This document shows, in pieces, positions 1 to 10,249 of a stretch of DNA of 64,000 nt. Position 1 is the stretch's first letter, and each line of letters starts with the position of its first letter. A program made the translations under genes and the position numbers. Source of the DNA: Spinacia oleracea (Eukaryota > Streptophyta > Magnoliopsida > Caryophyllales > Amaranthaceae); the NCBI RefSeq assembly GCF_020520425.1, contig NC_079489.1, forward strand, positions 22,344,001 through 22,408,000, written 5' to 3'. A model generated the notes under the pieces. That model ran no database searches, was not told the DNA's origin, and saw only the letters and a list, made by a program, of their open reading frames with translations.

Positions 1-271
1 TCAAAACCGAGTGGGCTTTGTTTGTTGGGCCTAGAGTGGGCCGCTTCTTTATTTTTGTATTTTGCAAGTACATTTGGTGTTTATTTAGTGTTAGAATAAA
101 AATTTTAGGAGAAATATTACGCCTTTATTGATTCGAAAAGTAAGGAAAACACACTGAACTAAAACTGACCCGTATTTTAAAGGGCCTTAGGACCATCTAA
201 AGTCTCTATTATTTTTTTCTATCAATCTAAAGAACTACTAGGCGCTTTTTACTAATGGTGCTCTATGTGGC

Positions 272-3238
272 TCAAGCCTGGGGTTTAGTCTCATAAAACT
301 TCGGTCCTTCACCGGTACTCATCTTGAATTCCATTCCTTTTGCGTTGACCCACTGATATGTCTTCACCCATCCGTTCTCGACCTCTTCTAGTGTTGATGC
401 AGGAGAGATTAACCGGGTTGGATCGAAACCTTCATATTGTAAAGCTAGGGTAGTCATCACAGTCTCGCCCTTCATAGGCCTCGATTCGTTAAACAATGTC
501 CATAGAGCCTGGTTGTCCAATATTTCAGCTGTTTTAGTCTTGGTGAGGTGGGGTGCCTCATCCAAGGTGTGGCAGTCATGGAAAATTTCAAATCTGGGTT
601 TTAGCAAGCCATCCTGAACGAAGGGTTCAGGGAAATCACAACATGGGTGTTCTTCTCCTTCCCGAACGAACATCCCATTAAGGGTCCTTTGATATGGGGG
701 AAGGAGGGTGGTTTGTTTGTCTTTGTTAAGGCGTAGCCTAGATAGGCGGTCAGCAATATCTTCCTCCGTTGGTTCATAACCTAAGCCAAAGGGAGTAGAT
801 TTGTCGGGAAAAGGATGGAACGTGTATTCCTTCTTCCTTATGCCCAATGGGGTTCCTGGGAAATAACCTTGAGCTAACAGCATTCTAGGGATGACTCGGG
901 ATGCATGCGGGTCTAGGAATGCTGGATCATAATCTTCGATGAACTGGATTGTTTCTTCCATTTGAAACCCATAAAGGTCGTCTGCAGTTTCGGCTGTTCC
1001 AACCATAGTACAACTGACGTCGAGAGGAGGGGCGCGGATTTCTAGTATTACCCCGTTATGGTTAAGTTTAACCATTTGGTGCAAGGTAGAAGCCACACCT
1101 CCTAAGTCATGGAGCCAAGGTCGCCCCAAGAGGAGGTTGAAAGTGGGCTTGATGTCGATTATTTGAAACTCCGTGGTGCGTGCCACAGGCCCGGTTTGTA
1201 TGGTAAGGTTGATTTTCCCCAATACAGGCCTTTGGGAGTTATCATAAGCTCGTACCCCTTGCGTGGAGGTTTGGAAGTCATCGCTTCCTAGCCCCAAGCA
1301 ATGGGCGGTTCGCAATGGGCAGACATTAACCGCCGAACCATTATCTACGAGCGCTAGGGGGATGTTTTGTCCTTTGCATCCAACCACTAGGTAAAGGGCT
1401 TTATTGTGAGCACCCCCCTCTTTGGGTAAGTCTTTATCAGTGAAAACTATGGCCTTTTCTCCGGCATCTCTCGTGACATGGCTAACCAATGAGTCAGGTG
1501 TGATATCTGTAGGTACTGAGATGAGGTCAAGTGAGCGAATAAGCTTTTCGCGATGTTCCTTTGAAGTACACATAAGATCCCAGATGGTAATCTCAGCCTT
1601 GGTTCTTTTTAGTTGTTTCAGGAGAGGATTTTCAATGACTTCCGCGACGGTGGCGTGCCGTCCATTCTCAGGAGTTTGCCTAACCGGGACGTCGTCCATG
1701 GGAGGTGGGTGAATGTCCGGTTGGTATATTCTTCCGGATCGAGTGAGGTTGTCGACCTCGGGCTCCTGAGGGGTGGTGTCAATGAGAGCATACCCGGGCC
1801 AAGTTTCAGTGAAGAAGTCATGGCCCGAGACTTGAGATAGGTAAATATCTTCAGCATCATCGTTCCACACACCGCACACTTCCCTCTCGATTCGATCCAT
1901 AGGGACCACAGCGAGTGGTGCACCTTGAGGTGTAATATACACCGTGGGGTCGAAATTCTCTGGTTGGTCGAGAGAGATGTGACAAGAGCCGAGTGGGCTC
2001 TTGTTGTTGTTGGGTTTGCCAACGTTAGGGAGAGGTATTACTTCATCCTCTATCATGTCCTGGATCGTATGTTTTAGAGTCCAGTAGTTTTTAGTGTCAT
2101 GCCCATTTCCTTGATGGAATTTGCAGTAAGTACCTTCGACCCAATATTTGTTTTTGACAGGAGGGTCACGGGTGGGGCCTATAGGTCTCCACTTTCCTTG
2201 ATTGGTTAGTCTTTCAAAGGCTTGTACCAAAGTTGACCCGAGTGGGGCAAACTTTCGGTCTCGGACCCATCTTACAGGGTTTCTTCGGGCGGGAGCCTCT
2301 TCTACAGCATGGACTTCTTGGGCTTGGGATGTGTTACCCCGATTATAGGTGTTGGTCTTATATGTGGGTTTTCTCTGTATGGTTTTGGCGAGGTCGTCCT
2401 CGATCTTTATTCCCACATCATAAACTCTTTTGAAAGTGTCGAGTCCCAGGTACCTAAGGTGTTGTCTGTAAGCCGGGTCCAGGCTGTCAATGAATTTTTG
2501 GACCAATTCTGTTTCGGGAGGCCTATTGATTAGCTGGGCCGCCTGGTCCCTCCATCTAGCAAAGTAGGTTGTGAAACCCTCATTTTTCTTTTGGAAGAGA
2601 ACTTCCAGCTCGCGCATGGTGACTTGGAAATCCATGTTCGACGAGTATTGCTTGATGAAGACATTGACAAAGTCTTCCCAAGTGGGGAAGAGCTTAGGGT
2701 CCTGGTGATAGTACCATTTGAGCGGCACAGGTTCCAAGGACAAAGGAAAGGCAGGTAAGTACATGGACTTGTCCACGCCTTTCAAGTTCATGGTATTCAC
2801 AAAGCTCAGTAGATGATCACGGGGGTTGTCCGTGGCCTTGAACTTTGGTAAGTCAGATGAACTGAACTTTTCTGGTAATTTTCCAGGAAAAGGTTCAGGA
2901 TCGAGGGAGAAGTATTTGCTCCCCATGTTTTGCTGTAGGACCATTTTTTCAATCCTCTTCTCGTTTTCGAGGTCATTTTTGGCTTGCGCAGCCGCTAAAG
3001 CTTCATTTTCCATTTTCAGCTGGCCCATAAGTTGGGTCATTTGGACCATCTGGTCTCGCAAATCTTCGACGGACATGTTTGAAGGTGCGAATCGAGGTTG
3101 GGGAAGCGGAGATCCTTGAAATGAGGGACGACGGACGGAGCTTGGGGCTACTAAACCTGGTGTTGGTGATGTATCTTCGAGACGCACTAACCGTTGATTC
3201 CCTGATCGGCACCACGTGGCAGGACCAGTCCTAGGCAT
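272..3238 (-). CDS. Retrotransposon gag-protease polyprotein, 988 aa
   Basis: Encodes the capsid/nucleocapsid precursor fused to an aspartic protease, which together form the virus-like particle of an LTR element. An N-terminal coiled-coil stretch lies near residues 55-105. The retrotransposon gag fold follows at about 140-300 (key stretch WEDFVNVFIKQY, then RDQAAQLI). A zinc-knuckle-like segment (YCKFHQGNGHDTKNYW, about 370-385) has a Tyr where the last Cys is usual. The protease shows ALVDNGSAVNVCPL (about 635-650) and the later LLLGRPWL strand. The frame is uninterrupted, so the copy may be fairly young. It ends in a stop before any reverse transcriptase, so pol would be a separate or read-through frame to the left. 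Family assignment is firm; the exact lineage is not. Confidence 0.9.
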   Translation of the reverse strand: MPRTGPATWCRSGNQRLVRLEDTSPTPGLVAPSSVRRPSFQGSPLPQPRFAPSNMSVEDLRDQMVQMTQLMGQLKMENEALAAAQAKNDLENEKRIEKMVLQQNMGSKYFSLDPEPFPGKLPEKFSSSDLPKFKATDNPRDHLLSFVNTMNLKGVDKSMYLPAFPLSLEPVPLKWYYHQDPKLFPTWEDFVNVFIKQYSSNMDFQVTMRELEVLFQKKNEGFTTYFARWRDQAAQLINRPPETELVQKFIDSLDPAYRQHLRYLGLDTFKRVYDVGIKIEDDLAKTIQRKPTYKTNTYNRGNTSQAQEVHAVEEAPARRNPVRWVRDRKFAPLGSTLVQAFERLTNQGKWRPIGPTRDPPVKNKYWVEGTYCKFHQGNGHDTKNYWTLKHTIQDMIEDEVIPLPNVGKPNNNKSPLGSCHISLDQPENFDPTVYITPQGAPLAVVPMDRIEREVCGVWNDDAEDIYLSQVSGHDFFTETWPGYALIDTTPQEPEVDNLTRSGRIYQPDIHPPPMDDVPVRQTPENGRHATVAEVIENPLLKQLKRTKAEITIWDLMCTSKEHREKLIRSLDLISVPTDITPDSLVSHVTRDAGEKAIVFTDKDLPKEGGAHNKALYLVVGCKGQNIPLALVDNGSAVNVCPLRTAHCLGLGSDDFQTSTQGVRAYDNSQRPVLGKINLTIQTGPVARTTEFQIIDIKPTFNLLLGRPWLHDLGGVASTLHQMVKLNHNGVILEIRAPPLDVSCTMVGTAETADDLYGFQMEETIQFIEDYDPAFLDPHASRVIPRMLLAQGYFPGTPLGIRKKEYTFHPFPDKSTPFGLGYEPTEEDIADRLSRLRLNKDKQTTLLPPYQRTLNGMFVREGEEHPCCDFPEPFVQDGLLKPRFEIFHDCHTLDEAPHLTKTKTAEILDNQALWTLFNESRPMKGETVMTTLALQYEGFDPTRLISPASTLEEVENGWVKTYQWVNAKGMEFKMSTGEGPKFYETKPQA

Positions 3239-4440
3239 AAGATAAGCTAAAGTTTAGGTTCCCAAAGTTTCAAGCATTACTTAGCCTAGACTTCGACTCT
3301 CTAAGTTGGTTTTTCACTTTTTCTTTTGTCGGTACACTTTTTGGTTTTTTTTTTATTTTGGTCATTCTTTGGATTTTCGAAACACTTGCCCGTGTGACAT
3401 TCATAGTTGTTAGCATGTTCGGTTTTGGTGCCGAGCATTGCCGTCGTAGGAGGCCCAACAACGACACAAAGAGTTATTAATTTTTTCACGAGTCGCTTTT
3501 TGAAATCGAGTGCTTTTCTTACGCCCTCGTAGCAATTCTTTTGATGAACATTTTTTTTGCGCTACGTATTTTCCTTTCGCTCGGGCACCGAGGCTGCCGC
3601 GCCTGACCAGGAGGCCAAGCAGCAACTTCAGCGCCCAACTAGGGGCGTGAGAAATTCTGGCGCCCAGCCAGGGGCGTTGAAAATGCGTCCCTGGCTGGTT
3701 CTCGTTTTCTGTCTTCTGTTTACGCGACTTCGACTTGCGTGCTTGCCTAATAACGTCCTTTACGCGTAACAGCGTTTGTGGGATTCTTTACAGGCCATCC
3801 CGAGCGTCGCTTATTTTGTGGCGATCATTCGGGCTTGCGGAACACGTGTTTCGGTATAACTCTTTGGCAAATTAGTCTATGAATGTTAGGGCAGTTTTTA
3901 AGGTCGTTGGTTTTCTAGGATAGTTTGTCACACACAATCACATATTTCGCTACACATAACTACATTACAGACATGGATTTGAAAATTAAATATGCCACGT
4001 AGCTTATGATAGTCTTCTATGGGTAGTTTATTTGCGCCTGGCTTGGTACCGCTTCTATCGTAGATCCAACACATGCCCCGGTCGAGGTAGTGTCTTCAAC
4101 AGACGAATTTCGCTCAAGAGGCCAACCCGCAAGTGCAAGCCAAGGGGGCATGCAGGCGAGAGGGACCTAATGGGCGAACGATTGGGTTCGGGATAGGTGT
4201 ACTACCTGCACAAGTACCGAGTGGGAAACATGCGCGGCGTATGCACCCCCCTATTGGCGAAAAAAGGTATCCTTAGTCCCAACTCCCGAGGGAGCCGAGA
4301 TTCGTTATGATGTTCTGCCCGTTCACATTAATATGCTGATTTTCAGGTCGTCCCAACTTGATGGGGAAATAAACGCGGGGTAGGATCGTTTCACCCTTTG
4401 GCTATTTTGATTACCTACAAGCACGAGTATTTCCTTCACT
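3239..4440 (-). other. Retrotransposon leader between PBS and gag
   Basis: About 1.2 kb with no convincing reading frame. It contains GC-richer patches near 3590-3680 that include a repeated motif around CGCCCAGCCAGGGGCGT and its relatives, also seen inside the LTR near 5410-5430. Long untranslated leaders are common in large plant Ty3/gypsy elements. Confidence 0.6.
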
Positions 4441-4459
4441 ATCCCCAGTGGAGTCGCCA
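4441..4459 (-). other. Primer binding site of the younger LTR element
   Basis: On the minus strand it reads TGGCGACTCCACTGGGGAT, one base after the LTR end. It begins with TGG, complementary to a tRNA 3' CCA. I did not assign the tRNA. Confidence 0.75.
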
Positions 4460-4460
4460 C

Positions 4461-5885
4461 TGTGAGGGGGTCGAAAAAGCACGAGGCTAATGCGTGACCT
4501 TGTCCCTCGTGGGTGTGACGATTCTTTTTATTCAATCAAGTGTAATTGGATTTCCTGTGAGTATACACCCAATTGACTAGTAATATAGGAGTCGCCATTC
4601 AGTTTTTAACGACAATGAGAAAAACTGACAAAACCCGGTTATCGTGACATAAAGGGAGTGCAATTATGTTTGACCACGACGGCCGTAGGTTCCCTTGTGA
4701 TCCCTGGTGTGGGGATCTCTCAATATACACCCGCAAGGTAGAGATTGAGGGTTCGGGGGACTGTAACTACCGAGAGGAGTACTTCGCTCGTCGATAACTC
4801 CAGAGGCAGGATATCCTTACTAGCTCAGCATAAATAATTGAAGGGACATGCGTTAACTATTAAACTTAATCTGAGTTGATTTTAGTAATATGCAACATAT
4901 AACACTAATTCGATCGTGATTATCTGATTTAAGTAGCATTAAGGGACCTAGTATGATAATCCGATTTCCCAAAAATATTATATTTGTTAGGCGTGATAGA
5001 ACAATCAGATTAGGTTAGTTTAACAGTTCATAAAAAGGGCGAGGAAAGCAGTTAAATCATCGAAAAGGGACACATTACGACGCACCCTTGAGAGGTGCGT
5101 CACGGTTCTCAGAAAACTAACCACTTTGACTTTGCTATTTCTCCTTTTTATTTAACGAATCTCAATTATGGGACAGGATACGTTCTGTTCGATTTATGGA
5201 TCGATTGCGACAGAACGCGTGAACAGTTTCGCAGCGAGAGGCTTAGGCTAAGGGTTGGAGTCAACACTCTGAATATAATTGTGTGTTGTTGTGTCCTTTC
5301 ACGTCGAATTTAGGGGCCTATTTATAGGGAAGAGTTCGTGGAAAGATAGAATTGCAGGGTTCTAATCCACAAAGAATTAGGAAAAAATACTTACCCAGGT
5401 ATTTTCAGCGCCCAGAGCCAGGCGTTGAAAATAGGGTCTGGGCTGTTTTCTTTAGTCAGATTCGGATTCCTGAAATCCGTAGAGTTTGAGATTAATTCGA
5501 GTCTTTTAGCGCGTATCAATTTTATGACGGAATGCGTCTGGGCCCGTTACGAACTCTAGGCTCGTTAGGATTTTAATTAATACGTAACTCTTATTTCTGA
5601 ATCATATTAGGAATAGGATTCTCGCAGTTTTCTATCTCATTTAGGATTTATGTTGGAATGCAACACCTAATTCTGACAGGTTTCTATCTTTTATGATTTG
5701 CCACTTTTACCTTTTACGACAGTTACTATTTTTAGCAGGTTTCCATAAATAGCAGGTTTCGGGTGAAATGAAATGGGGAACCGAGATTCGTTTATTTTAT
5801 AGGAGATGCGTTGTCAAGTGGAGATTTACGCTTTCATCATCGAACCTTTCCCTTGCGGGAACGGGGAAAAAAGTAGGTGTCTACA
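4461..5885 (-). repeat. 5' LTR of the younger element (1,425 bp)
   Basis: On the minus strand it begins TGTAGACACCTAC at 5885 and ends CCCCTCACA at 4461, directly before the PBS. Its left neighbour is the element interior and its right neighbour is the interrupted gag of an older element. Identity with the 3' LTR cannot be measured because that copy is outside the window. Confidence 0.82.
5318..5327 (-). promoter_or_regulatory. TATA box in the LTR
   Basis: The minus strand reads CTATAAATAG, a consensus plant TATA box in the middle of the LTR, where the U3/R junction promoter of LTR elements lies. Confidence 0.6.
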
Positions 5886-6084
5886 CCTCAGAGTCGTCAG
5901 TCATCTCGAATATCAACTTCTTCGGTTTTGCACCTGGCTTGTAACGCGATTGATACTTGGTACTTTTCACGGATTCGAGCTCCTTCTGGAGGTTTTCAAT
6001 GGAGGCCCTTTCTTGGGCCAACTCTGCTTGGGCCTTCTCGTAGGCCGCTTTCATCTCTGCGAGCGTCATCTCTTCAGTAGTCAT
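5886..6084 (-). pseudogene. gag N-terminus cut off by a nested retrotransposon
   Basis: Begins MTTEEMTLAEMKAAYEKAQ and forms a strongly charged coiled coil (about residues 1-45), followed by a basic KPGAKPKK stretch, as at the start of plant Ty3/gypsy gag proteins. After about 66 codons the frame runs into the younger element's LTR and stops. Position just downstream of a PBS supports gag. Alternatively it could be a short leader ORF. Confidence 0.65.
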
Positions 6085-6120
6085 GGTGTGTAGGGGTATT
6101 TTGTGTGAAACCTAGTTAAT

Positions 6121-6140
6121 GTCCCCACAGACGGCGCCAA
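6121..6140 (-). other. Primer binding site of the older LTR element
   Basis: The minus strand reads TTGGCGCCGTCTGTGGGGAC, a typical plant LTR-element PBS starting with TGG, two bases inside the LTR end at 6143. It differs from the PBS at 4441-4459, which supports two separate elements. Confidence 0.75.
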
Positions 6141-6142
6141 AC

Positions 6143-6784
6143 TGTTTATGCCAAATTTCGTCTAGGGGCGATCTTTGGCTTAGGTCGACACTAACTAAGC
6201 AAGAGTTAAATAAAGGAAGACAAAAAGAGACACGACACAGAGAAGTGTTGACGCGGAAAACCCAGGAATAAGGTAAAAAACCGCGGATAGCTATGAGGCT
6301 ATCAATCCACTAAGTTTCCTATATGATTGTTTGTATATTATTCTAGAAATCAATGTAGCAAAACTAAAGAACGAATACAAGAGTAATATGAATGCTTTAA
6401 TGGCTTGAGAGTATGAGAGCTTGAGTTAACGTCCCTTCGCTTGTCTTCGTCTTCGTCCTTTTATAGGAGATTTCCAACGGTCTAGTTGGTTGAGAGAATT
6501 CCACAAAGATAGGGATATCTTTGTCACACGTCTCTTTGGTCTTCAACTACCTCCATGTTTCTCGCGCATGTCTTGCACTCGTTCCTGCTATCATGACGGC
6601 GCTGCCCATCATGGGCTTTAGGTTAACTTATCTTTATCGGCCTGTCCAGAGATGACGCGTCTCTGTTGCTTGCGCGTTGTCGCATGTCCTTCGTTGTCTA
6701 TGCCTCGTCATACGACGCTACGTCGGATGTATCTCCCTGGAACTATGCTTACCTGCGACACGACAGAACCTGGTTGACACGACA
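6143..6784 (-). repeat. 5' LTR of the older element
   Basis: The minus-strand 3' end is GGCATAAACA at 6143. The 5' end is placed at TGTCGTGTCAACC (6784). A TATA box, CCTATAAAAGG on the minus strand, lies at 6467-6457, about 315 bp into the LTR, as expected. The 5' boundary could be off by tens of bases. Confidence 0.6.
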
Positions 6785-6923
6785 TGATCAAACGTTAGTG
6801 CAGTTATGTCGTTAGTCCAAAAAGTGGGATAACAGTCACTAACACTGTGATAACTTAAGTTACGTTGTTGCATACGAATATTTGTTATTATTATGAAAAT
6901 AAATGAGAAATATAAAGACATAC

Positions 6924-7184
6924 CACTACAAAATTATGCATTAATTAGAGATGGATTTTGAGACGGATTATTAAATTGAGATGGAATTGTATATGGAATT
7001 TCAAAAATTTTGACTCAAATTTATAATGGATTTGCAAAAATTATGTCTCAATTTTTTTTTGAGACGCCCTCTATAGAAAGACCCTATTTATGTCTCAAAT
7101 CCGTCTCTAAGCATCATTTTTAGACGGATTTAGACTATATAAAGACGAAATTCCTCGTCTCTATAAAATGATTATTTTGTAGTG
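6924..7184. mobile_element. CACTA-type MITE, 261 bp
   Basis: Starts CACTACAAAATTATG and ends ATTTTGTAGTG, so the terminal inverted repeats are CACTACAAAAT. The interior has repeats around GAGACGGATT / AATCCGTCTC on both strands, the subterminal-repeat style of CACTA elements. Flanking triplets are TAC and CAC, so the 3-bp target duplication is imperfect. No coding capacity. Confidence 0.75.
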
Positions 7185-7484
7185 CACGCGCTTATAATAA
7201 AGGGAAATTGGAATTTTTCCAAGACAATTTAGGAGGAATAATACTTACGTAGGGCGTCTTCGGCGGTAGCGTTTGAGGTAGCGGGTAGCGTTTTGACCTA
7301 TTCAAGCCGCTACTTGTAAAATTTGTAAGTGTTTGGTAAAGTAGCGATTTAGGTAGCGGTTAGTGGTTGAGGTAGCGGTTGGGTAGCTTTTCTCAAACGT
7401 TAAAATTAGTAGCGTTTAAGGTAGCGGGTAGCGTTTGACAAATTTATAATAAAGTTTTAAATAATATTCTTGCTTTTAATTTTA

Positions 7485-8813
7485 CTAGATTTTAGCCCGT
7501 GCGATGCACGGGTTCTATTAAATTGTTAAGTTAAAATGAAACTCCTATATATGCCAAGTGCCATATTTTATCTATTAGATTAGATCAGGCTTTGATTTTG
7601 GATTGAATTTCATTATAATATTTATTTTTTAATTATTAGAGTGTTTGATTTTGATGAAATTTTATATGTGTAATATTAATAATTAATTAATAAAAATATC
7701 TACGTGGCATTTGACTTTGTTAATTAGAAAATAATGTCGAAATCTTATTTTTCATTGGTCGAAACCATTGAATTTCCTACGTTATCATATTTTACGTGGC
7801 AACTAATATTCACATGACATCTAATTAATTATCCACGTGATTTTTTTAATTCAAAAATAAATGAGGAGTCTTATTTTTCATTGGCCGAAGTCAATACTAA
7901 CCCTAGTTTGGAAAATAAAATCTGAATTTTATTTTCCAATCGTTCCTACTGGAAATTTAAATCATGGATTAAAGAAGTAGTTATTGATAACCAAACTTAA
8001 GAGTGAAAGATGTGATTGTGTATGGGTTATGAATTGAACAATACGATCAATTTATAGGACTTAATCAATTATAAATTTGAATATGATTAGAACTTTCAAT
8101 TCCTATCTTGAAGAGTTATAGTGCATTAGTATAATATGTAACTTGAAATCATTATTTGATTAGAATTTTCAATTTATCTAATTTACATGAGATTCCAACA
8201 TTATAAACATCTTTATCTAATAGGAGTAGTACGTAGTTATATAACAAAAAAGTAATAAAGGAGTAGAAATTAAGGCTGTATCTTACTACTGGTATTAGCT
8301 ATATGTAGATTTGCATAAATACAACTTACGGTTACTGCCTTATGAATTACGGAGTAAAAGTCAAACTTAAGCTAATTAAGAAGTATTTTAAAATTAAAAA
8401 ACTATCAAAATATGAATGTAATCAACACAAAGTTATCAAGAAAACAATCCCTAATAAGTTGAAGTTACTTATGTGACATCTATCATGTAAATAAACTTAA
8501 ATGTATTATAATAAACAAATATTTTTGTTTTATATACTCCGTATTTACCAAACTTAGAAATAGTAGCTGATTATATTTTTATATATCTTTAAGATAACAT
8601 TTGTTAATATATATTTTATATTTATCTTTTTGTAACTATATACTTTATAAATATCAATATCTACGTGGCAACTAATACCCACATGACATCTAAATAATTA
8701 TCTACGTGGCACTCGTTTTTTTAATTCAAAAATAAATTAGAAATCTTATTTTTCATTGGCCGAAACCATTAGTAATCCTAGGTGGCGCTTTAATAGTTCA
8801 GCAAATATGCCTC

Positions 8814-8907
<94 letters not shown>
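7485..8907 (-). mobile_element. Helitron, non-autonomous
   Basis: On the minus strand the 3' end is a hairpin CCCGTGCATCGCACGGG (7512-7496), then CTAAAAT and CTAG (7488-7485) followed by T, the Helitron hairpin-plus-CTRR signature. The 5' TC is placed at 8907, next to the TA microsatellite, where the surrounding hAT-like sequence resumes; this end is less certain. The interior has two diverged direct copies of a stretch with CTACGTGGC...CACATGACATCTAA (about 7700-7900 and 8660-8780). Confidence 0.55.
8817..8903. repeat. (TA)n microsatellite
   Basis: About 43 uninterrupted TA units. Length is probably polymorphic. Confidence 0.97.
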
Positions 8908-9048
8908 TTTTATAATATCAACCGCTACTTTTACCGAACACTCATATTAGTTACCCGCTACTATTCATCGCTACTCGCTACTTTAACCGCTACCCGCTAC
9001 TCAACCGCTAACCGCTACCCGCTACCGCTAATTTTTCCGAACAGGGCC

Positions 9049-10181
9049 GTAGTTTAAGATAATTTAGACAATTTAGGAGGAATATTCCCAAAATTTTTTC
9101 CTCTGGTTCGTTTGTTTTTAGGTTTACAATAACATTTCCTTTTCATGTGGGAAACTTTTCTCTTTTGAAAGACATGGTTTTAATTCTCCTTCCTTTGAGA
9201 GAGACTTTTTTATAACGTTCAGGATCACATATTTAATGAATTATCGTGAAATTGGTTCTTTAATAAAGAATTATGCGGGATCACAAAAATGATTTATTTT
9301 CTGTATGCAATAAGATTATTAGACGAAAACCACCCAAGCACCCACGTGATTACAATAAATCGTCAGATCGTCTTCCCATAAAGACTGTAAATTTCAGCGA
9401 TATGTGCGAGAGATGTTTGTCTCACGGTACAAAATCTACTCATCGATGATCGATCATAGTCTTTTTTGGAGGAAATATTTATTTGATTCGATTTATAACG
9501 TATTTGTTAGATTTAAATTTCTGTTGTAAATGTTATATGACTTTTTGTTAATAAATTGATTTTACGATTAAAAACAATTACTCTGTAATATTCTAGTTAT
9601 AGAATAGAGAAAACATCCAATTTTTTCCGCAAGTTATTGCACAAATGCTAAAACGATCGACACTTATATAATACTAATGAAAGGAGTATGTTATAAATAC
9701 GAGTATATTTCTAATATCTCCGATCTCTAATACTCCGTATTGCGTATGTATTTGTGTACGTGATAATTTAGAATACGGAGTAATACGAGAACTAGTTTTA
9801 TCATTGGGACTTGGGACTTAGGAGGGGGTGTCACGTCTCACGTGGGATCCAAGTTTAATCCTGACGATTCACATCGACATGATATTGAATTATTGATGCA
9901 TGCACGAGGGATAATACAACGTATAAAACGTGTTCATAATTTGAATTGAATTTAATTATATACTACTACAGCTACTATTTGCCCCAATTCTAATTTAACT
10001 ACTAATTAATATATCCAATTTTGTATGTGAACAAATTATAACAAGTTGATATTCTGAAAATGCATACCGAGACCAATCTAACAAGATATTATAACAAGTT
10101 GATATAATAGTGAGAGTTTACGGTCAAAGTTAACTTTCAGCAACGGAGGAAGTATAATTTATCTGCCAACTTACTAAACCC
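9049..10181. other. Intergenic DNA upstream of the chitinase gene
   Basis: AT-rich with no convincing frame. GACAATTTAGGAGGAATA at about 9067-9084 repeats a stretch at about 7222-7239, left of the hAT-like element. The part nearest the gene is the likely promoter, with a TCACGTGGG G-box-like core near 9838-9846. Confidence 0.5.
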
Positions 10182-10188
10182 TATAAAT
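10182..10188 (+). promoter_or_regulatory. TATA box of the chitinase gene
   Basis: TATAAAT lies 62 bp before the start codon, leaving room for a short 5' UTR (AATTCACACC...). A good plant TATA match, at a usual distance. Confidence 0.65.
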
Positions 10189-10249
10189 TCACTCCAATTC
10201 ACACCTTTAGTTTCTCATCATCACAAATAATTTCAACAGAAACCAAAAA

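Larger units (their letters stand above)
1..5885 (-). mobile_element. LTR retrotransposon, 5' half (LTR, PBS, gag-protease); pol lies outside the window
   Basis: Read on the minus strand the order is 5' LTR (5885-4461), primer binding site (4459-4441), a leader of about 1.2 kb, then a gag-protease frame (3238-272); bases 271-1 continue inside the element. The LTR has TG...CA ends and a TATA box. The gag-protease has a plant Ty3/gypsy look, with a DNGS-type protease active site and a large leader as in the Tat/Ogre group; that lineage is an inference because reverse transcriptase is off the edge. The element was inserted into the first codons of an older element's gag at 5885/5886. The likely 5-bp target duplication is CCTCA (5886-5890); its partner is outside the window. 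Confidence 0.88.
5886..6784 (-). mobile_element. Older LTR retrotransposon, truncated by the younger insertion
   Basis: On the minus strand there is an LTR (about 6784-6143), a PBS (6140-6121) and the start of a gag frame (6084-5886), which stops abruptly where the younger element's LTR begins. The rest of this element should reappear beyond the left edge of the window, on the far side of the younger insertion. The right LTR boundary (TGTCGTGTCAACC on the minus strand) is my best guess from TG/CA ends. Confidence 0.75.
7251..9048. mobile_element. hAT-like non-autonomous element with GCTACCGCTA subterminal repeats
   Basis: The left end (AGGGCGTCTTCGGCGGTAGCG) and right end (CGCTAATTTTTCCGAACAGGGCC) are imperfect inverted repeats. 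Each is followed inward by many copies of a GTAGCGGTAGCG-like unit, left in one orientation and right in the other. No gene inside. A Helitron-like insertion fills most of the middle. I did not find a clean 8-bp target duplication. Confidence 0.55.

Noticed and set aside
4323-4535. 70-codon frame at the LTR/PBS junction
   Set aside because: It spans the LTR end and PBS and has no protein-like features.
8756-8950. Open frame across the TA repeat encoding alternating Tyr-Ile
   Set aside because: Translation of a (TA)n microsatellite, not a gene.
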